Positions 12,203-23,584 of a DNA stretch of 64,000 nucleotides are shown in pieces. The stretch lies in NCBI GenBank assembly GCA_030549495.1, contig JAUIRK010000791.1, positions 1-64,000 on the forward strand. The letters run 5' to 3'. This DNA is from Nectonema munidae (lineage: Eukaryota > Nematomorpha > Nectonematoida > Nectonematidae). The translations under genes were made by a program, and so were the position numbers. A model generated the notes under the pieces. That model did not search any database. It worked only from the letters and a program-made list of their open reading frames with translations, and was not told the DNA's origin. Positions within the stretch are counted from its first letter, which is position 1. Each line of letters opens with the position of its first letter.

Positions 12203-13135
12203 TTCCACATATCACCTCTTTAATACAACACTTCTACGTTTCTTTTCATTTTTAGTTGCTTCTTTAGAACAGAACAACTAATTCGATTTCCGTCACATAG
12301 AAACAACCAATCAAAGCCATCCATAATCATAGCAATACAGCAAGCATATCAGCCAACGCTGGAAAGTGATTAGAGATTTCCCTCACTCACACTCCCATTC
12401 TTGTTATTTCCAATTCAAAGCATTTTGGATGATATTCCTTGAAGTCTATATAAAGCGACAGGGGTGCTGTCGAATCTACTTCCGACATTTTTGAAATTCA
12501 TTTATGAAAAAAACAGAGAACATATGAATCTCAAGTTTTAAAAAGTTTTCTAAATACTTATTTTGGAGTATTCACTCTGAAAGGGTTGTTAAATACTCAC
12601 CTAAATTAAATAACAGCAAGGAAAAAGAATCATTTAAAATTTTTACTAAATAGTGTTTTTAGATGGCGTTAAATTTATATAAAATATTTTAATTTTGTAA
12701 TTATAACTGTTTATATATTTCTCTTTACATATTTTGTGAATTATAATAAATAAATTTAATGTTTTTATATGTAAAATTTTTAATTTCTAAGAGTGTTATT
12801 GATTTGATTATTTCCTAAAACTTTTATTTTATTTAAATTAATTGTTTTGATTTTATATTATACATTTGTCTAAACAAATTGTTAAAAACAAATGAGAATT
12901 TTTCCAGATAACTATTTTTAGTTCTGCATATATATAGTATATATTTTTGTTATGTTCCTTAATTGTGCTGGTGCCTTTATTATGGCTAGGCAAACTGAGG
13001 GCTATATAAAGCCACTCAGTCCATAATCTTCTTTCCCAATGAACATTTAGAATTTTTTTTTTATTCGAATGTTTCAGAATCAAATTTTAATGTTTTGCCT
13101 GTAGAATGTTCATATCATTTGGGTCAACAAAGTTA
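12203..13135. other. LINE 3' flank and AT-rich gene-free stretch
   Basis: 12203 to about 12480 keeps a base composition like the LINE and is probably its 3' UTR; no clear poly-A or simple-repeat tail marks its end. The rest is AT-rich with nothing recognisable. Confidence 0.4.
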
Positions 13136-13247
13136 GGGGTCGTTCACAATTGACGTCAACCTTTTTTTGATAAATTTCAACCCCCTCATGTCCTTTTAGA
13201 TATATCCCCCGCCCACTTTTAGTTAACGTCAATTGTGAACGACCCCA
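13135..13247. mobile_element. Short TIR element (MITE) with GTCGTTCACAATTGACGT ends
   Basis: About 112 bp bounded by inverted repeats: GGGGTCGTTCACAATTGACG on the left and the reverse complement, ending GTGAACGACCCC, on the right. The inside is C-rich and includes a TTAACGTCAATTG segment. No clear target duplication: the flanks read TTA and ACG. The same termini bound the larger element at 25718-27480, so this is a non-autonomous relative. The superfamily is not established. Confidence 0.8.
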
Positions 13248-13259
13248 CGTTGGTGTATA

Positions 13260-14040
13260 ACTACAATAATGGATCCTGGTAGTGTTTGTCTTTGTCTCAA
13301 TTGTAAAAGCCATTCGCACCTATCTTCAATCTAATAAACATTTCTTACTATATCTTTAAATTTTCCTGTAAGCAGCCTTTTCATCCGTCACCAAAACTTC
13401 ACATAATGAGATCCTGGTAGTGTGTGACTTTGTATACTTATACAAGAGTTGCTTTCACTCTTATCTTCAACTAAAAAACATTGTCTTTACTAATTTTTTG
13501 GTACAAATGCTCCAAACAGAAAAAGACAATTTCTCTCCAAGTACCTCTGTGCTATTTTCTATGAAAAAACTTGCTTTCATCAATTTCTACTATAATTTGT
13601 TCAAAGTTTTCATCAAAACCTCCAACAGTTAGACAATTTCTTTCAACCCAACTTGTAGCTATCTCTCTACAAAAATTAGCCCAGTCTACAGCAGTTCGTC
13701 CACTTCCAATAGATGCTTCATGAATAATAGCGTCTAATTAATAGTCACGACACCATTCATCAGTGGCGTAGCCACAAAATGGAAGTTGGGAGGGGGGGGG
13801 CATGCAAGGAATTTAGGGGGGCAAGCATATTGGAAATAAAATAAGAACTTTAATTAAGTAGTAAAAATATTTGGTATTTGGGGGGGGGGCAGAAAAGGTA
13901 TTTGGGGGGGGGGGGGGGGGCACTGCCCCTTCTCCCTTCTGGCTACGCCCCTGCCATTCATAAATGAACAAAATCATACAATAAGGTGAGGTGGCTTTTT
14001 TTTTACCATAAACATAACATTTCTAACAATATCCATCTAA
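13260..14040 (-). pseudogene. Merlin (IS1595/ISXO2-like) transposase remnant
   Basis: On the minus strand an open frame around 13740-13560 reads HEASIGSGRTAVDWANFCRE, then a spacer, then IIVEIDESKFFHRK, a stop, and HRGTW. TAVDWANFCRE followed by VEIDESKF is the hallmark of the ISXO2-like transposase domain of eukaryotic Merlin elements; the Asp of VEIDES is a catalytic residue. Further down, VTDEKAAYRKI near 13390 looks like the second catalytic region. Upstream, the sequence on the far side of the inserted MITE (13962 to about 14010) continues in frame as SPYCMILFIYEWCRDY. Stops and shifts make it non-functional. Two diverged copies of a GATCCTGGTAGTGT segment, near 13270 and 13411, suggest an internal duplication. 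Confidence 0.82.
13761..13953. mobile_element. hAT-type MITE with perfect 8-bp target duplication
   Basis: The element starts CAGTGGCGTAGCCA and ends TGGCTACGCCCCTG, near-perfect inverted repeats. The exact 8-bp duplication CCATTCAT is at 13753-13760 and again at 13954-13961. TIRs beginning CAGTGGCG with an 8-bp duplication are characteristic of the hAT superfamily. The interior has long G tracts and no coding capacity. It is inserted within the Merlin remnant. Confidence 0.92.
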
Positions 14041-14047
14041 ACAAACC

Positions 14048-14705
14048 ATTTTAAAATTTCTAATTTATCATTTGAATTTAAGACTTGTAACAGAGGAGAA
14101 AAATTCAAATTTTCAGATAAAATTGTATTCTCACTCAGTAGTATCCGTAAGTTCAGGTGAAAATGAATTGATAGAACAAATGATGAAAGAAAATATACTT
14201 GTTACGCTCGTGTCAAAACAACTCGTCAAATTATACATATCTCTGATCGATTTGAGCGAGTGTAGCATATGTGGGTGAATTTGGTTATATTTTCCGTGTG
14301 TTGTTTCTTATTTGTTTGTATGGATATGTGTGGTATCAAGTAATAACTACAAAAGAAATGATTTTGTTATTCAACCCATACAAAACACATTCATACACTT
14401 TGAATCAGTATTAGCACGTTGCTATCTATGCTAAGCGAAACATCTTATACGAATAGAACCAGAACCACACAACAAAAATACAAACGCTATACGCAAATCG
14501 ATCAGACACTTGCTATAAATTGATGAGATGTTTTGTTACGAGCATAACAAATTTGTTTTCCTACGACCTACATCAATAATTGTTTCACTTTCTTCAGAGG
14601 AGAAGGCAATTACTGACTACTCTGAGTCAAAACGAAATTTTATCTAAAAATTGAAACTTCTGGTCTTTATTTCACGAATGATAAATTGGATTTTTAAAAT
14701 AGTTA
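14048..14705. repeat. Large imperfect inverted repeat (foldback-like)
   Basis: Two arms of about 270 bp (roughly 14048-14320 and 14430-14705) are reverse complements of each other at an estimated three quarters identity, around a spacer near 110 bp. Matching segments include CTAATTTATCATT against AATGATAAATTGG, CAGATAAAAT against ATTTTATCT, and CTGATCGATTTG against CAAATCGATCAG. A 68-codon ORF at 14072-14278 lies within one arm and is not convincing as a gene. It may be a foldback transposon or an inverted duplication of host DNA; no terminal target duplication was identified. Confidence 0.75.
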
Positions 14706-15368
14706 ATAAAACTATACATTAATATTCTTTTGTGCTTCACTTTGTTTTTAAACTCTTTGAAGGAATTATGTAACCTCGGGTATTGAACAGAAATAAAGTA
14801 TGTATATTTTTAACTCATTTTTATCATTTTTTTTTTATTTACTCACTTATTTTTTATAAATTATATCTAGAATCTTTAGTAAAATATATTCAACAAAATT
14901 TTATTATAATTTTTGAATTTTTTATGTTGTAAATTTTCTATTTTTTTTAAATTTACTGACATAGTTTTATATAAGTTAGATTTAGAATTTTTAGTAAAAT
15001 ATATTCAATGAAATTCTATTATAGTTTGAATTCCATAAAAAAAAGTTTTTAATCAATTTTTGTATCAAATGTTTGCTTACTAAGTAATGTAAAATAAATA
15101 GATTATTTATTCATTTAGATGTATGTTGTAATTTTTATGCTTTATAGCATTGCCTATATATTAAAACTACTTAAAAATTATATAGTTTAATTGACATCAC
15201 AACGGCCAATAATTTGTCAGAGAAATTTTTTGATTGACGGAACCGTAAAGTAAAAGATTAAAAAAATGTTTTTATATGTAATATTTGTATATCAATTTAG
15301 CACATATCTGTTGTTTCTTCCTTAACAAGTTTAAAACATACATTATACAACAGTTGCTTCATACTAAA
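14706..15368. other. Very AT-rich gene-free stretch
   Basis: Runs of A and T. The segment near 14867-14920 is echoed near 14975-15025 (AGAATTTTTAGTAAAATATATTCA-like), an old local duplication. Nothing else seen. Confidence 0.45.
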
Positions 15369-15530
15369 GGGCGTGATTAGGGTTCGTTAGATGCTCGATT
15401 CGATAACTCAAGGTCTTGGGTTCGATCCCGCATCAAGCCTGTTTTCCTCATAGTTCGATACAAACGGCGCAATTGTGCCTTCTCGATGAAAACACCTCCC
15501 ACTACCTTTACCTCTATGGATGATAATAAA
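15369..15530 (+). mobile_element. tRNA-derived SINE, family A, copy 1
   Basis: Contains a near-perfect RNA polymerase III B box (GGTTCGATCCC at about 15419-15429) preceded by a tRNA-like head, then a body with TTCTCGATGAAAACACC. The same arrangement recurs at 45151-45290 on the minus strand and 46321-46440 on the plus strand, showing that it is a dispersed SINE and not a tRNA gene. Confidence 0.8.
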
Positions 15531-17240
15531 TTTTAGCTAAAACTTTTATCAGATTTTTATAAAGGTAGTTTTTGTTATTTTTTGCTCTGATATGATCTAT
15601 TGTAAAATATAGTATCGACACAAAAAGTTAAGATTTTCGATCGAAAACGCGCACCTATTATCAAAAATCAAGATGGCGTTAAAACTTACAAATATATTTA
15701 TACAAATTTTTAAAAATTTATTACATAACTTTGTATTCATTTTTTAATAATATGATTTAGTTAGTGAGTTACACTACTAATTTTGACACGCAAAGTAAAT
15801 TTGTGGACATATAGGCATCTAATTTCAAACTTTTGCCTACAACCTGTTAACAATGAGAATGTGATAAGCTTTTGATCATCATGGAAATCTTTCAGAATTT
15901 GGTATCCTTCAGAGTAAATCACAAGGCATCTGTAGACGCGCCTATTTTTGGCGGAGTCCATTGCAAAATGATTTCGATGTGAAAAGATATTTATTTAACT
16001 TTCAATAGACAATGTTTAGGTGCAAAAAAACTTTTATGTAGGCATAGCTATATAATCAGATTCAAAGTGAATATATAATTTTAAGAATACATATTTACTT
16101 TTCGAGCAATAAACGCGTTCACAAACTGATTTCAAGGGGTATTTGATGGTTGAAAGAAATTTTTTTGAAACCCTCTCCCTTTTAGTATATTGTTAAATAG
16201 TAACAGAAATAAGAGCTTTATAACGCCAGTAAGAAAACTTTTTTTTATCAATTATTAAATTGCTCCAAATGGAACAAGGTTTAGAAGTATTTTTCATTGA
16301 AAATGCGTTACTTGTAGTATAGTTATAGATGAATGAATTTGAAAGTAAAAATGAGTTTTAAAATAAGTCAAAGTAGAAATGAATTTCAAGAAAAGGATTA
16401 CGCAGACGACACAATTTTAAGGGTAGGCGAGTATAATGATTATAGAGTCGAAGCTGTCAAAAGCGCCACCTCTCTAACTGATCCAGAACACAATGTAAAT
16501 CAAGCTTTAAAATAGCGCCACCTCTCTAGCGCCACTCTATTTAAGCCTTAGTCGTAACTCAAAACAATAATAATCTCGTTTTACGGATAAAAATAATTTT
16601 AATATCAATTTTTTCATTCTGAATGAAACTTCCTCATCATTCTCTATTGCAAATATATTAAATTTTCCATAAAATGTTTTTTATATTTTACGTTTTTATT
16701 TTATGTCACAAATTTTTTCTTTTACTTGTCAATTAGTAAACTAATGAATTATTTTAATACATAACTAATTGTTATTTTTATATAATATCGAAGTTTACGA
16801 TACTATAAATGATGTAGTAATGTGTATGTTCAAACTCTGTAACGCATGCTCATGTTCTCACTACACACAAACCATAAAGATCACAGATGATCAAACAGAT
16901 GCTTGTTCACAGCGCAGTTGCTAACTCTCACTTAACTATATCCTTTTCATTGGCTAGTTGAAACGTCAATCGTCGTCATTTACGCAACATTAAATTAGAA
17001 GCTTTTTGTCGTAAGAAGCTTTTTATCCTAGAACCTAGCTATGACAGATATAGTCAATTGTCACTTTCAATAGATTTTTCTCTCTGTGCTCTCACTCGAC
17101 GCATATAATTTGCAGTATAGCAAGACAGAGAGTAGAGTAGGGAGAGTAAAGCTGGTTTGCACCTATTCCAAAGCTGCTAATGATTCATCATATTATTAAC
17201 ATGTTGGGATTGTGCTTTTCCCTATCTTCAAACTTTACTT
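15531..17240. other. Gene-free stretch
   Basis: Mostly AT-rich. GCGCCACCTCTCTA occurs twice, at about 16463 and 16514. A 60-codon ORF at 16333-16515 contains YADDTIL, which resembles a reverse-transcriptase motif, but nothing around it supports that reading. A 66-codon minus-strand ORF at 15761-15961 is not recognised. Confidence 0.4.
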
Positions 17241-18916
17241 TTGCTTCTGAGAATTCATATGCCAAAGCAGAGTAAAAATAAATGCCACAGCTTTAGCCAA
17301 AAATTTGAAGTTTTAAAATGTTGTGAGAAGATTAAATCTTTGAGAAAAGTAGCCGAACAATTTGGTGCAAGTAAAGATCAAGTTCAAAGAATAGTGAGAA
17401 GAAAAGATGAAATATTGAACTCGAATGAAAGTTTTGAAAGAAAACTAGTATCAATGAATTAACTTGGCGTTGGTTTAAAGTTATGACATGTCGAAACGTT
17501 CAAATTATTAGTGGAAAGTTGATTCAAGAAAAAGCACTCAAATTAGCTAAAAGTCTTAGAAATGATCAATTCCAAGCATTAAACGGATGGCTTGAGTGTT
17601 TTTTTAAAGCGCAACAACATTGCTTTCAAGTCATGCTCGGGAGAAAGCGGCAATATTAGAAATTTAGAGTCTGTGAAAAATTGGAAACTAAAGCTGGAAA
17701 TTATATGCTCGAATTATCCTGCAAAAAATATATCAATATGGATGAGACCGAACTTTTGTATAGAAACACAATGGGAAAGAAATCTTTCCAGCTGAAATCT
17801 AAGATGCATTTTACTTTAATTTTTCATCATCATCTTTTATAAATATTTTTAAAGTTCAAGTTCTTCTGGAGTCAAACAATCGAAAGAGAGTATTACCTTA
17901 GTTTTGGCAAAAAAATTGACACACATGATTATTGGGAAATCATGCAAGCCAAGATGTTTCAAGAAAACAAAAACTGAAATGTTACCACTATTTTATAAAT
18001 GGAACAAAAAAGCTTAAATGACTTCAAAAAATTTTGAAAAATGGCTGAATTACTTCAACTCCAAAATGCGAAATCAAAATCGTGAAGTTCTTCTTTTTTA
18101 GATAACGTTCCTTCTCATCCTCATTTGAAACTAAGTAATGTTGAGTTAATTTTTTTGCTACCTAAAATCACATCAGTCTTACAACTTCTACATCAAGGTG
18201 TGATACAAAATGTCAAACTAAAATATAGAAAGAAACAAATAAATTTTGTTTTGAAAAGTCTGGATAATGATGAAACTCAAGACAACCTAGATGCTTCCAA
18301 AAAACAACTCTTCTCGATTTTTTGTTTGAAAAAATCATGGGATGAAGTTGAACAACAAATAATCATAAAATGTTTTCAACACGCCGGTTTTTTGAAACAG
18401 TTGAACCCTCAAGTTTCATATAACGTAATTCATAATGAAATAAGTATTGTTGATCAAGGAACAATTGAGTTCAACAAACTTTCTAATGAATTTCACGCTT
18501 TGAAACTACTTTTTGTACAAGAAGCGGAAAATGGACTTCTAATTCATGAGCAAGCTTTTGATTGTTATCGTGAACCAAATATCATACTAAATGATGAAGA
18601 CAACAATGAAAGCTCTGAAGAAGATAAGAAGATATAGACAAAGCAATCCACATCAAAGAAGTATAAAGTTTCATCCAAATATTTAAAAAGCTTGCTTTGC
18701 AGAAAGGGAATGCTGAAGCTTTGGAAAAAACTTTTGATTAATTAGAGAATATCATTTTGAAAATTTAGAGTTCAACTTTGAAGCAAAGCAAAATATCAGA
18801 CTTCTTCATATAAGTTAGAATTTTTTGTTTTCAATAAATTTTTTTTATAATTTTCATAATTTCACTTTATATTCGCGCCACCCCAAATGTGGCTGAAATA
18901 AAAAGGTTTAACTGTA
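17241..18916 (+). pseudogene. Tigger/pogo transposon remnant with 3' terminus
   Basis: 17241-17460 encodes the N-terminal CENP-B-type helix-turn-helix (KFEVLKCCEKIKSLRKVAEQ, then FGASKDQVQRIVRRKDEIL). The second DNA-binding part follows in pieces: IISGKLIQEKALKLAKSL, GWLECFFK, then RNNIAFKSCSGESGN. The first catalytic Asp survives in NMDETELLYRN near 17735. The second lies in DNVPSHPH near 18105. In LQLLHQGVIQ (from 18125) the third Asp of the usual LQPLDQG is His. The C-terminal open part runs to 18637 with an acidic tail. Several stops and frameshifts interrupt it. Downstream, GGTTTAACTG at about 18906-18915 followed by TA looks like the outer end of a pogo-type inverted repeat with its TA target. 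The matching left end was not found. Confidence 0.88.
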
Positions 18917-20340
18917 TTTGCTATGTTTTCCTTGAAAAGGAAAATTTTCATATAAAATTGGATGTATAAGGCAGCTTTTATAAGCATGCAAGTGTAGCAC
19001 GATACTTTTCTCTGAATACAAACGCGTCTGTTTGGGACATATGCATAAAAAATTTGGAAGCTTTTCAACATGGGCATGTGGTTTTCCTAATTTCTACCAA
19101 CCACTAAAGGAGGATTAATTTATGCTTTAAAAAAATAAAGTATAGCAATGAGAAAAATTGTTTAGTTTGTCGGCTTTACTGCAGAAACGCGTAATTTAGA
19201 TATATAAATATGGCGTTCAAATGAACACAAGCTGCTCACGCCTGAATAAGGGAACCATGAAAAGTGGACTTAATGAAGAGGTGGTTGTCTGTCTAATCTA
19301 GGTCAATTAATACTACTGGTCGTTGGAGAGAGGTGGTTTTTAAATAAGGGTGATCATTAAATGTTCAACAATTGAATTGGACGTTAAAAAAATTTTTAAA
19401 ATTGAATATGCCGTTAAATTCCATTGACAATGTTTTCACTCATGACAAATCAAATTTGCGCATTTTATCTTGAAGAGCAAATTAGCAGAGGTTAAATAAA
19501 TAAAATTTGATATAACTCCTAAAAAGTTTGCAAAGTAGATATAAAAACATTTTGCCAATTTCTTGTGAATTTAATCCACGAAATATTAATTTTTTACAAA
19601 CTGTTTGATAGAGTTAAAACATCTGCAAAAAATTTTGCTCACAAATAAAGGAAAATAATCTGTCAAGTGGTAGATTTTTCTGTCAAAATCAGGTCATTAA
19701 TGATTTGAGCACCAGTGTGATACCCGCGTACCAAGAAAATAAAATTGCCTGCTTTGAATATTCCATTCAAAGAGAAGGTAGAGGATTAGTTTTCAAATTT
19801 CTGGTCCTCAGAGAAGCATTTTCAATTTGACATCCGCTAAATGTTTTCAATTTTCAACTCAAATTAGTTGACAGCACGAAGGGAAAACCGTTTTAAAATC
19901 CACTCCTCTAATTAATTTATAAATATGTTACAAGTGGAATTGATTTTTACAAATTTATCCTGACAAAATTTTGTCAACGTCCACGTTAGCAACTTTGGAC
20001 TGGACTGTGTTTTTTCTCATTCATGTAAAATTTAGTTTTTAAGGAAAATGATATATTATAAGTATAATTTTATTTCAGAGTATAGCAACATTGCTTTCGC
20101 TAGTGATTGTGATCTTGCTACATCCGATCCAATCTATCAACTTGGTTCTGCTAATCTTTTTATGTTGATTTTTTAAAGGAATTTTTAATAAAAGTAATAA
20201 AAATTCAAACTTAAAAGCAAATATAATTTATTTCAAACTCAAATTATTGGAAAAAAGTAAGCTGGAGCTTGACCAATGAGAATAATTGAAAAAATATAAA
20301 TGTAAAAATTATATTTATATCATATATTAAGTTTAGTCTT
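18917..20340. other. Gene-free stretch
   Basis: AT-rich with no recognised coding sequence. GAAGAGGTGGTTGTC and GGAGAGAGGTGGTTT near 19276 and 19326 may be a relic of transposon ends. An AATAAA on the minus strand near 20228-20235 could serve the gene that follows. Confidence 0.4.
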
Positions 20341-20356
20341 TTGTTTTTTCTTGCGA

Positions 20357-20680
20357 TCAATAATGCGAGCCGATTCTTCGAGAAAGCTGGGTCAGTTTAT
20401 TTTTGTGTAGAGGATTGCGCGCACACACCTGGCCAGTTTTCATACATCTGAGGATGCACTTTTTGAAGCTGGAACTGCTTTGAGGACGACATGCCAGCAA
20501 ACAATTTCCACAGTCTCTCCCAAAATTGAAACATTTTTTGGAGAGCCCTAACAACCGTTTTTTTCTTTTCAGATTTTGATCCAGATTTCCACCGATCTTG
20601 GGCATTAGAGTGGACTCCCCATTTCCAAGCCTCTCTGCACCAACAATGGAAAAAGTCAGGAGAAGAGTGATCATTATGCT
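20357..20680 (-). CDS. Secreted seven-cysteine peptide precursor, paralogue 1
   Basis: A short precursor: a hydrophobic start (MITLLLTFSIVGA) that looks like a signal peptide, a propeptide of about 25 residues, a furin-type site RKKR, then a mature chain of about 65 residues ending in a Tyr before the stop. The mature part has seven cysteines spaced C-x6-C-x2-C-x3-C-x10-C-x3-C-x6-C, with CFNFGRDC, then SSFKKC, then TGQVCARNPLHK as fixed blocks. It is the most diverged of three tandem paralogues on the same strand. The ATG at 20674 has an in-frame TAG two codons upstream, at 20681-20683, which can also be read as a splice acceptor (AG at 20681-20682, phase 0), as in the other two genes. The start may therefore lie in an unseen upstream exon. 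Exon GC content is well above the surroundings. Function unknown; see the cluster finding for family comparisons. Confidence 0.8.
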   Translation of the reverse strand, partial: SIMITLLLTFSIVGAERLGNGESTLMPKIGGNLDQNLKRKKRLLGLSKKCFNFGRDCGNCLLACRPQSSSSFKKCILRCMKTGQVCARNPLHKNKLTQLSRRIGSHY

Positions 20681-21588
20681 CTATTCAAAGATTAAAGAGT
20701 TAAGATGGGGTTGGATTTAATGCGATTTATGTAAACGTTTATTTGGGCGTGTAATGATGATTACGTGATTTAAAAAGTAAAATATAAAAATGAAACAAAG
20801 ATGATTACTGTGCATTTTTTGTTTTTGAAATTTTCAAAGTACTTTTATTTTTGCTATCAATGAATTTTTAAATTTTAAACGCATTCATTTATGGTCCAAC
20901 CCGTGGCAAGTGGTAAACTTGCTAGCAACTTTGGGAAGAAAATTAGCACGCTCTTGGATTTAAAAATTGAGTTGTTAAATTAAAATTTTATCTCTACTGT
21001 TGGCAAAGTTAACAAAAATTATACACTTTCCCTGTTGGTTGAGATGATAAGGAAATTCCCGCTCACAACAACCAATGAGGCTCATATAGTATTGAAAATT
21101 ATTTTATGAAATATCAAAATATAAGCATATAATTTATAATAAAATAATTGAAATTACAATGATAAAAATATTCTCTTTTTTTTATTATTTATATTAAGTT
21201 TTGGCTTAGCTCAAAAAACTTTAAAATTATCTTAAAACGCTTTAATTTCAAAAAAAATAAATTGGACTAACAAGAAGAAAAATAAACATTTAAAAACTTA
21301 ATATTAAATATTTTATCTAAGTAACTCTTTAAAATGACAAAATTATTTAAAAAATGCTTTAATTCCAACTAAATTACATTTAAAGTGTTTTTACGTTGTT
21401 TAAATATGAAAGAATTGGGGGATCGACTAATAAGAGTTATAAAAATATGAATCCAATTTAAACAAGATCAAAAATTAAAATATTGAAAAAAAGTTTATTT
21501 AAGTGTTTAAAATGAAAAAGCTTAAAAAGTATGCAACAGGGAGACATTTTTGTGGAAAATTCCAAGATTTGAGTGAAACATAAACTCT
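20681..21588. other. Spacer between peptide genes 1 and 2
   Basis: AT-rich. It should contain the promoter and any first exon of gene 1, but none could be located. A minus-strand AATAAA near 21492, about 100 bp past the stop of gene 2, is a plausible poly-A signal for that gene. Confidence 0.45.
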
Positions 21589-21906
21589 TTAATAGATAGC
21601 GCCAACTTTTTTAGCAAGGGAAGTGAGTTTGGATTTATGTATAGGATTCCTAGCACAAACTTGACCTGTTTGATTGCACTTTATGAAACACTTCTTGAAA
21701 CTACTTCCACTTTCTGGAACGCAAGCAGCTAAACAGTGATCACAATTCCTTCCAAAGTTGAAGCATTTTTTGCTGAAGCCTAAAAATCTTTTTTTCCGTT
21801 TGACAACTTCACGCTTATTAATCTCGAGCAGTGTTTTATGTTTGACAAAGTCCTTTCTCACACATTCAGAAATTGGAACGAGAAGTAAGAGCAGTATCAC
21901 TACTTT
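21589..21906 (-). CDS. Secreted seven-cysteine peptide precursor, paralogue 2 (3' exon)
   Basis: The exon encodes a hydrophobic run (VVILLLLLVPISEC), a basic propeptide, RKKR, and a mature chain with the same seven-cysteine spacing as its neighbours: CFNFGRNCDHC, then SSFKKC, then TGQVCARNP. The C-terminus is GAIY. No in-frame ATG is present. The frame begins with AAA GTA GTG directly after a good acceptor (TTTATTTAAACAG, AG at 21907-21908), in phase 0, so the start codon must lie in an upstream exon I could not find. The hydrophobic run would then be the core of a split signal peptide. Closer to paralogue 3 than to paralogue 1. Likely a secreted, protease-processed peptide of unknown role. 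Confidence 0.8.
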   Translation of the reverse strand, partial: KVVILLLLLVPISECVRKDFVKHKTLLEINKREVVKRKKRFLGFSKKCFNFGRNCDHCLAACVPESGSSFKKCFIKCNQTGQVCARNPIHKSKLTSLAKKVGAIY

Positions 21907-23584
21907 CTGTTTAAATAAATAATGAGGGATTTTGTTGATATTTCATCAAGAACATCGACATATTTACAAATATTTTTGATACATACATGATAACAACAAA
22001 TTTACACAATTTTATAAAAGTTTTTATCCTAGAATAGAAAGGATTTAATAAAATAACTTAACTTCACGAAAGAATCAGAATAGTTTGTTCAAAAATGAGA
22101 AATTTTAGATATATAGATAGATGCTATCGCAAATCTTAATACAAAAGCATGTATCTATTTTTCACTCAAAGTTAAATTTCATATAAAAGCTGTTTCTTGG
22201 AATTATTTTTTCAAATTGCTTTTGTACTAATCTGCATTTTATAGCTAAGAAAACAGGATATGATTCAAAAAAAATTCAAATTGATTTTAATGTTTGCAAC
22301 TTTTTTTAAAGTGATGACCAATTATAGCATATAAGATTTAGTTGTTTTCATATGATGTTGAATTGATACCATAAATCCAATTAATTTCCCAGCAAGAAAA
22401 TTTCCTTGAAGATTTAATTTTTAAGTTAAGCCACATTTTTCGAAGAAATGTTTAACTTGTGTATAAGGCGCTCTTCTTTAATGTTAAAATTTAAATATAT
22501 AAGGTATATCCGTTGTCTTCTCTATATTTTTCTTCAAAATTTCAGAAGTTTTTTATAATAATTATATATAAAAAATTAAAAAAAACTGTATGAAGAGATC
22601 AATATGCATTTTACTACAAATTTCTTAAGAATACCGCGAAGAGTAATAAAAATATATGAAGATATATTGGCATGATAAATCAATTAGAACGAAAGAAACC
22701 TAAAATTTCAATTTACTCCAAACAAACTTTAAATCAATAAAAATACCTTTTACAAGAATTATTTCTTCAGATATTTTAATGTCTCTGAGTCCTTTCAATA
22801 AAAAATATTCTTTACAAAATGATTTAAAAAACATTTTTTTTTATAATTCACTCACTCTACTAATAAAAATTCCTACTAAAATATAATACATAATTTTCCT
22901 GGTAATTAACTTATTGAAATTTATTTAAATTGATTTTCTTATATATAAAAGTTTTATTTCGGAACATAAAATAACACATTTGCACATGAGTTATTATGTT
23001 CCGAGATAATTTTTTTTATTTTTGTAAATAATGGGAAATATTTTTAGATTTCTTTTTTTCCTTTCATGCGAAATTTTATTCAAACTCTTTATTTGCCCTT
23101 GAAGATAAAAATTAAGTTTTATTAAAAAATTTTAATCTAAAAAAATATATAAAATTTTTTAATTATCGATTACATAATAGTTTTAATAAAATACTTGAGA
23201 AAATAAGAAACCAATTTAAAATTATTTTTAAAAATAAAATTTTAGGACAATCCAAATTTAATCTAAAATTTATACCTTCCATTATTTAGTTGCAAAGTTA
23301 AATTAACGTGTGAGATGTTATATTCGAATTCATATCCTTATGAGCATAATCTTAGGAATAATGATAGATTAGCGGGTATTTTAATTGTGTCACTCATTTA
23401 CATCTTGATACTATTGCTAATTATTTTCTTCAAATTTGTGATAAAGTATTTGAATTATAAAAAACAAAAATTTTATTTAATGTAAGAGTAAAACGCGTGA
23501 TTAAAAAGAAAAGGAGAAAATGGACTAAATTTTTGCTTAAACTTTCTTGAGGTTTGAAAGTGCATATAGAGAAGGAAAAATGTT
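21907..23584. other. Spacer between peptide genes 2 and 3
   Basis: Very AT-rich, no coding sequence recognised. A minus-strand AATAAA near 23472 lies about 110 bp past the stop of gene 3. The missing first exon of gene 2 may be here. Confidence 0.45.

Noticed and set aside
15369-15530. tRNA gene
   Set aside because: The B box is good, but no cloverleaf was found, and the same sequence recurs at 45151 and 46321 as a SINE.
16333-16515. Reverse-transcriptase fragment with YADDT
   Set aside because: A five-residue match with no supporting motifs nearby.
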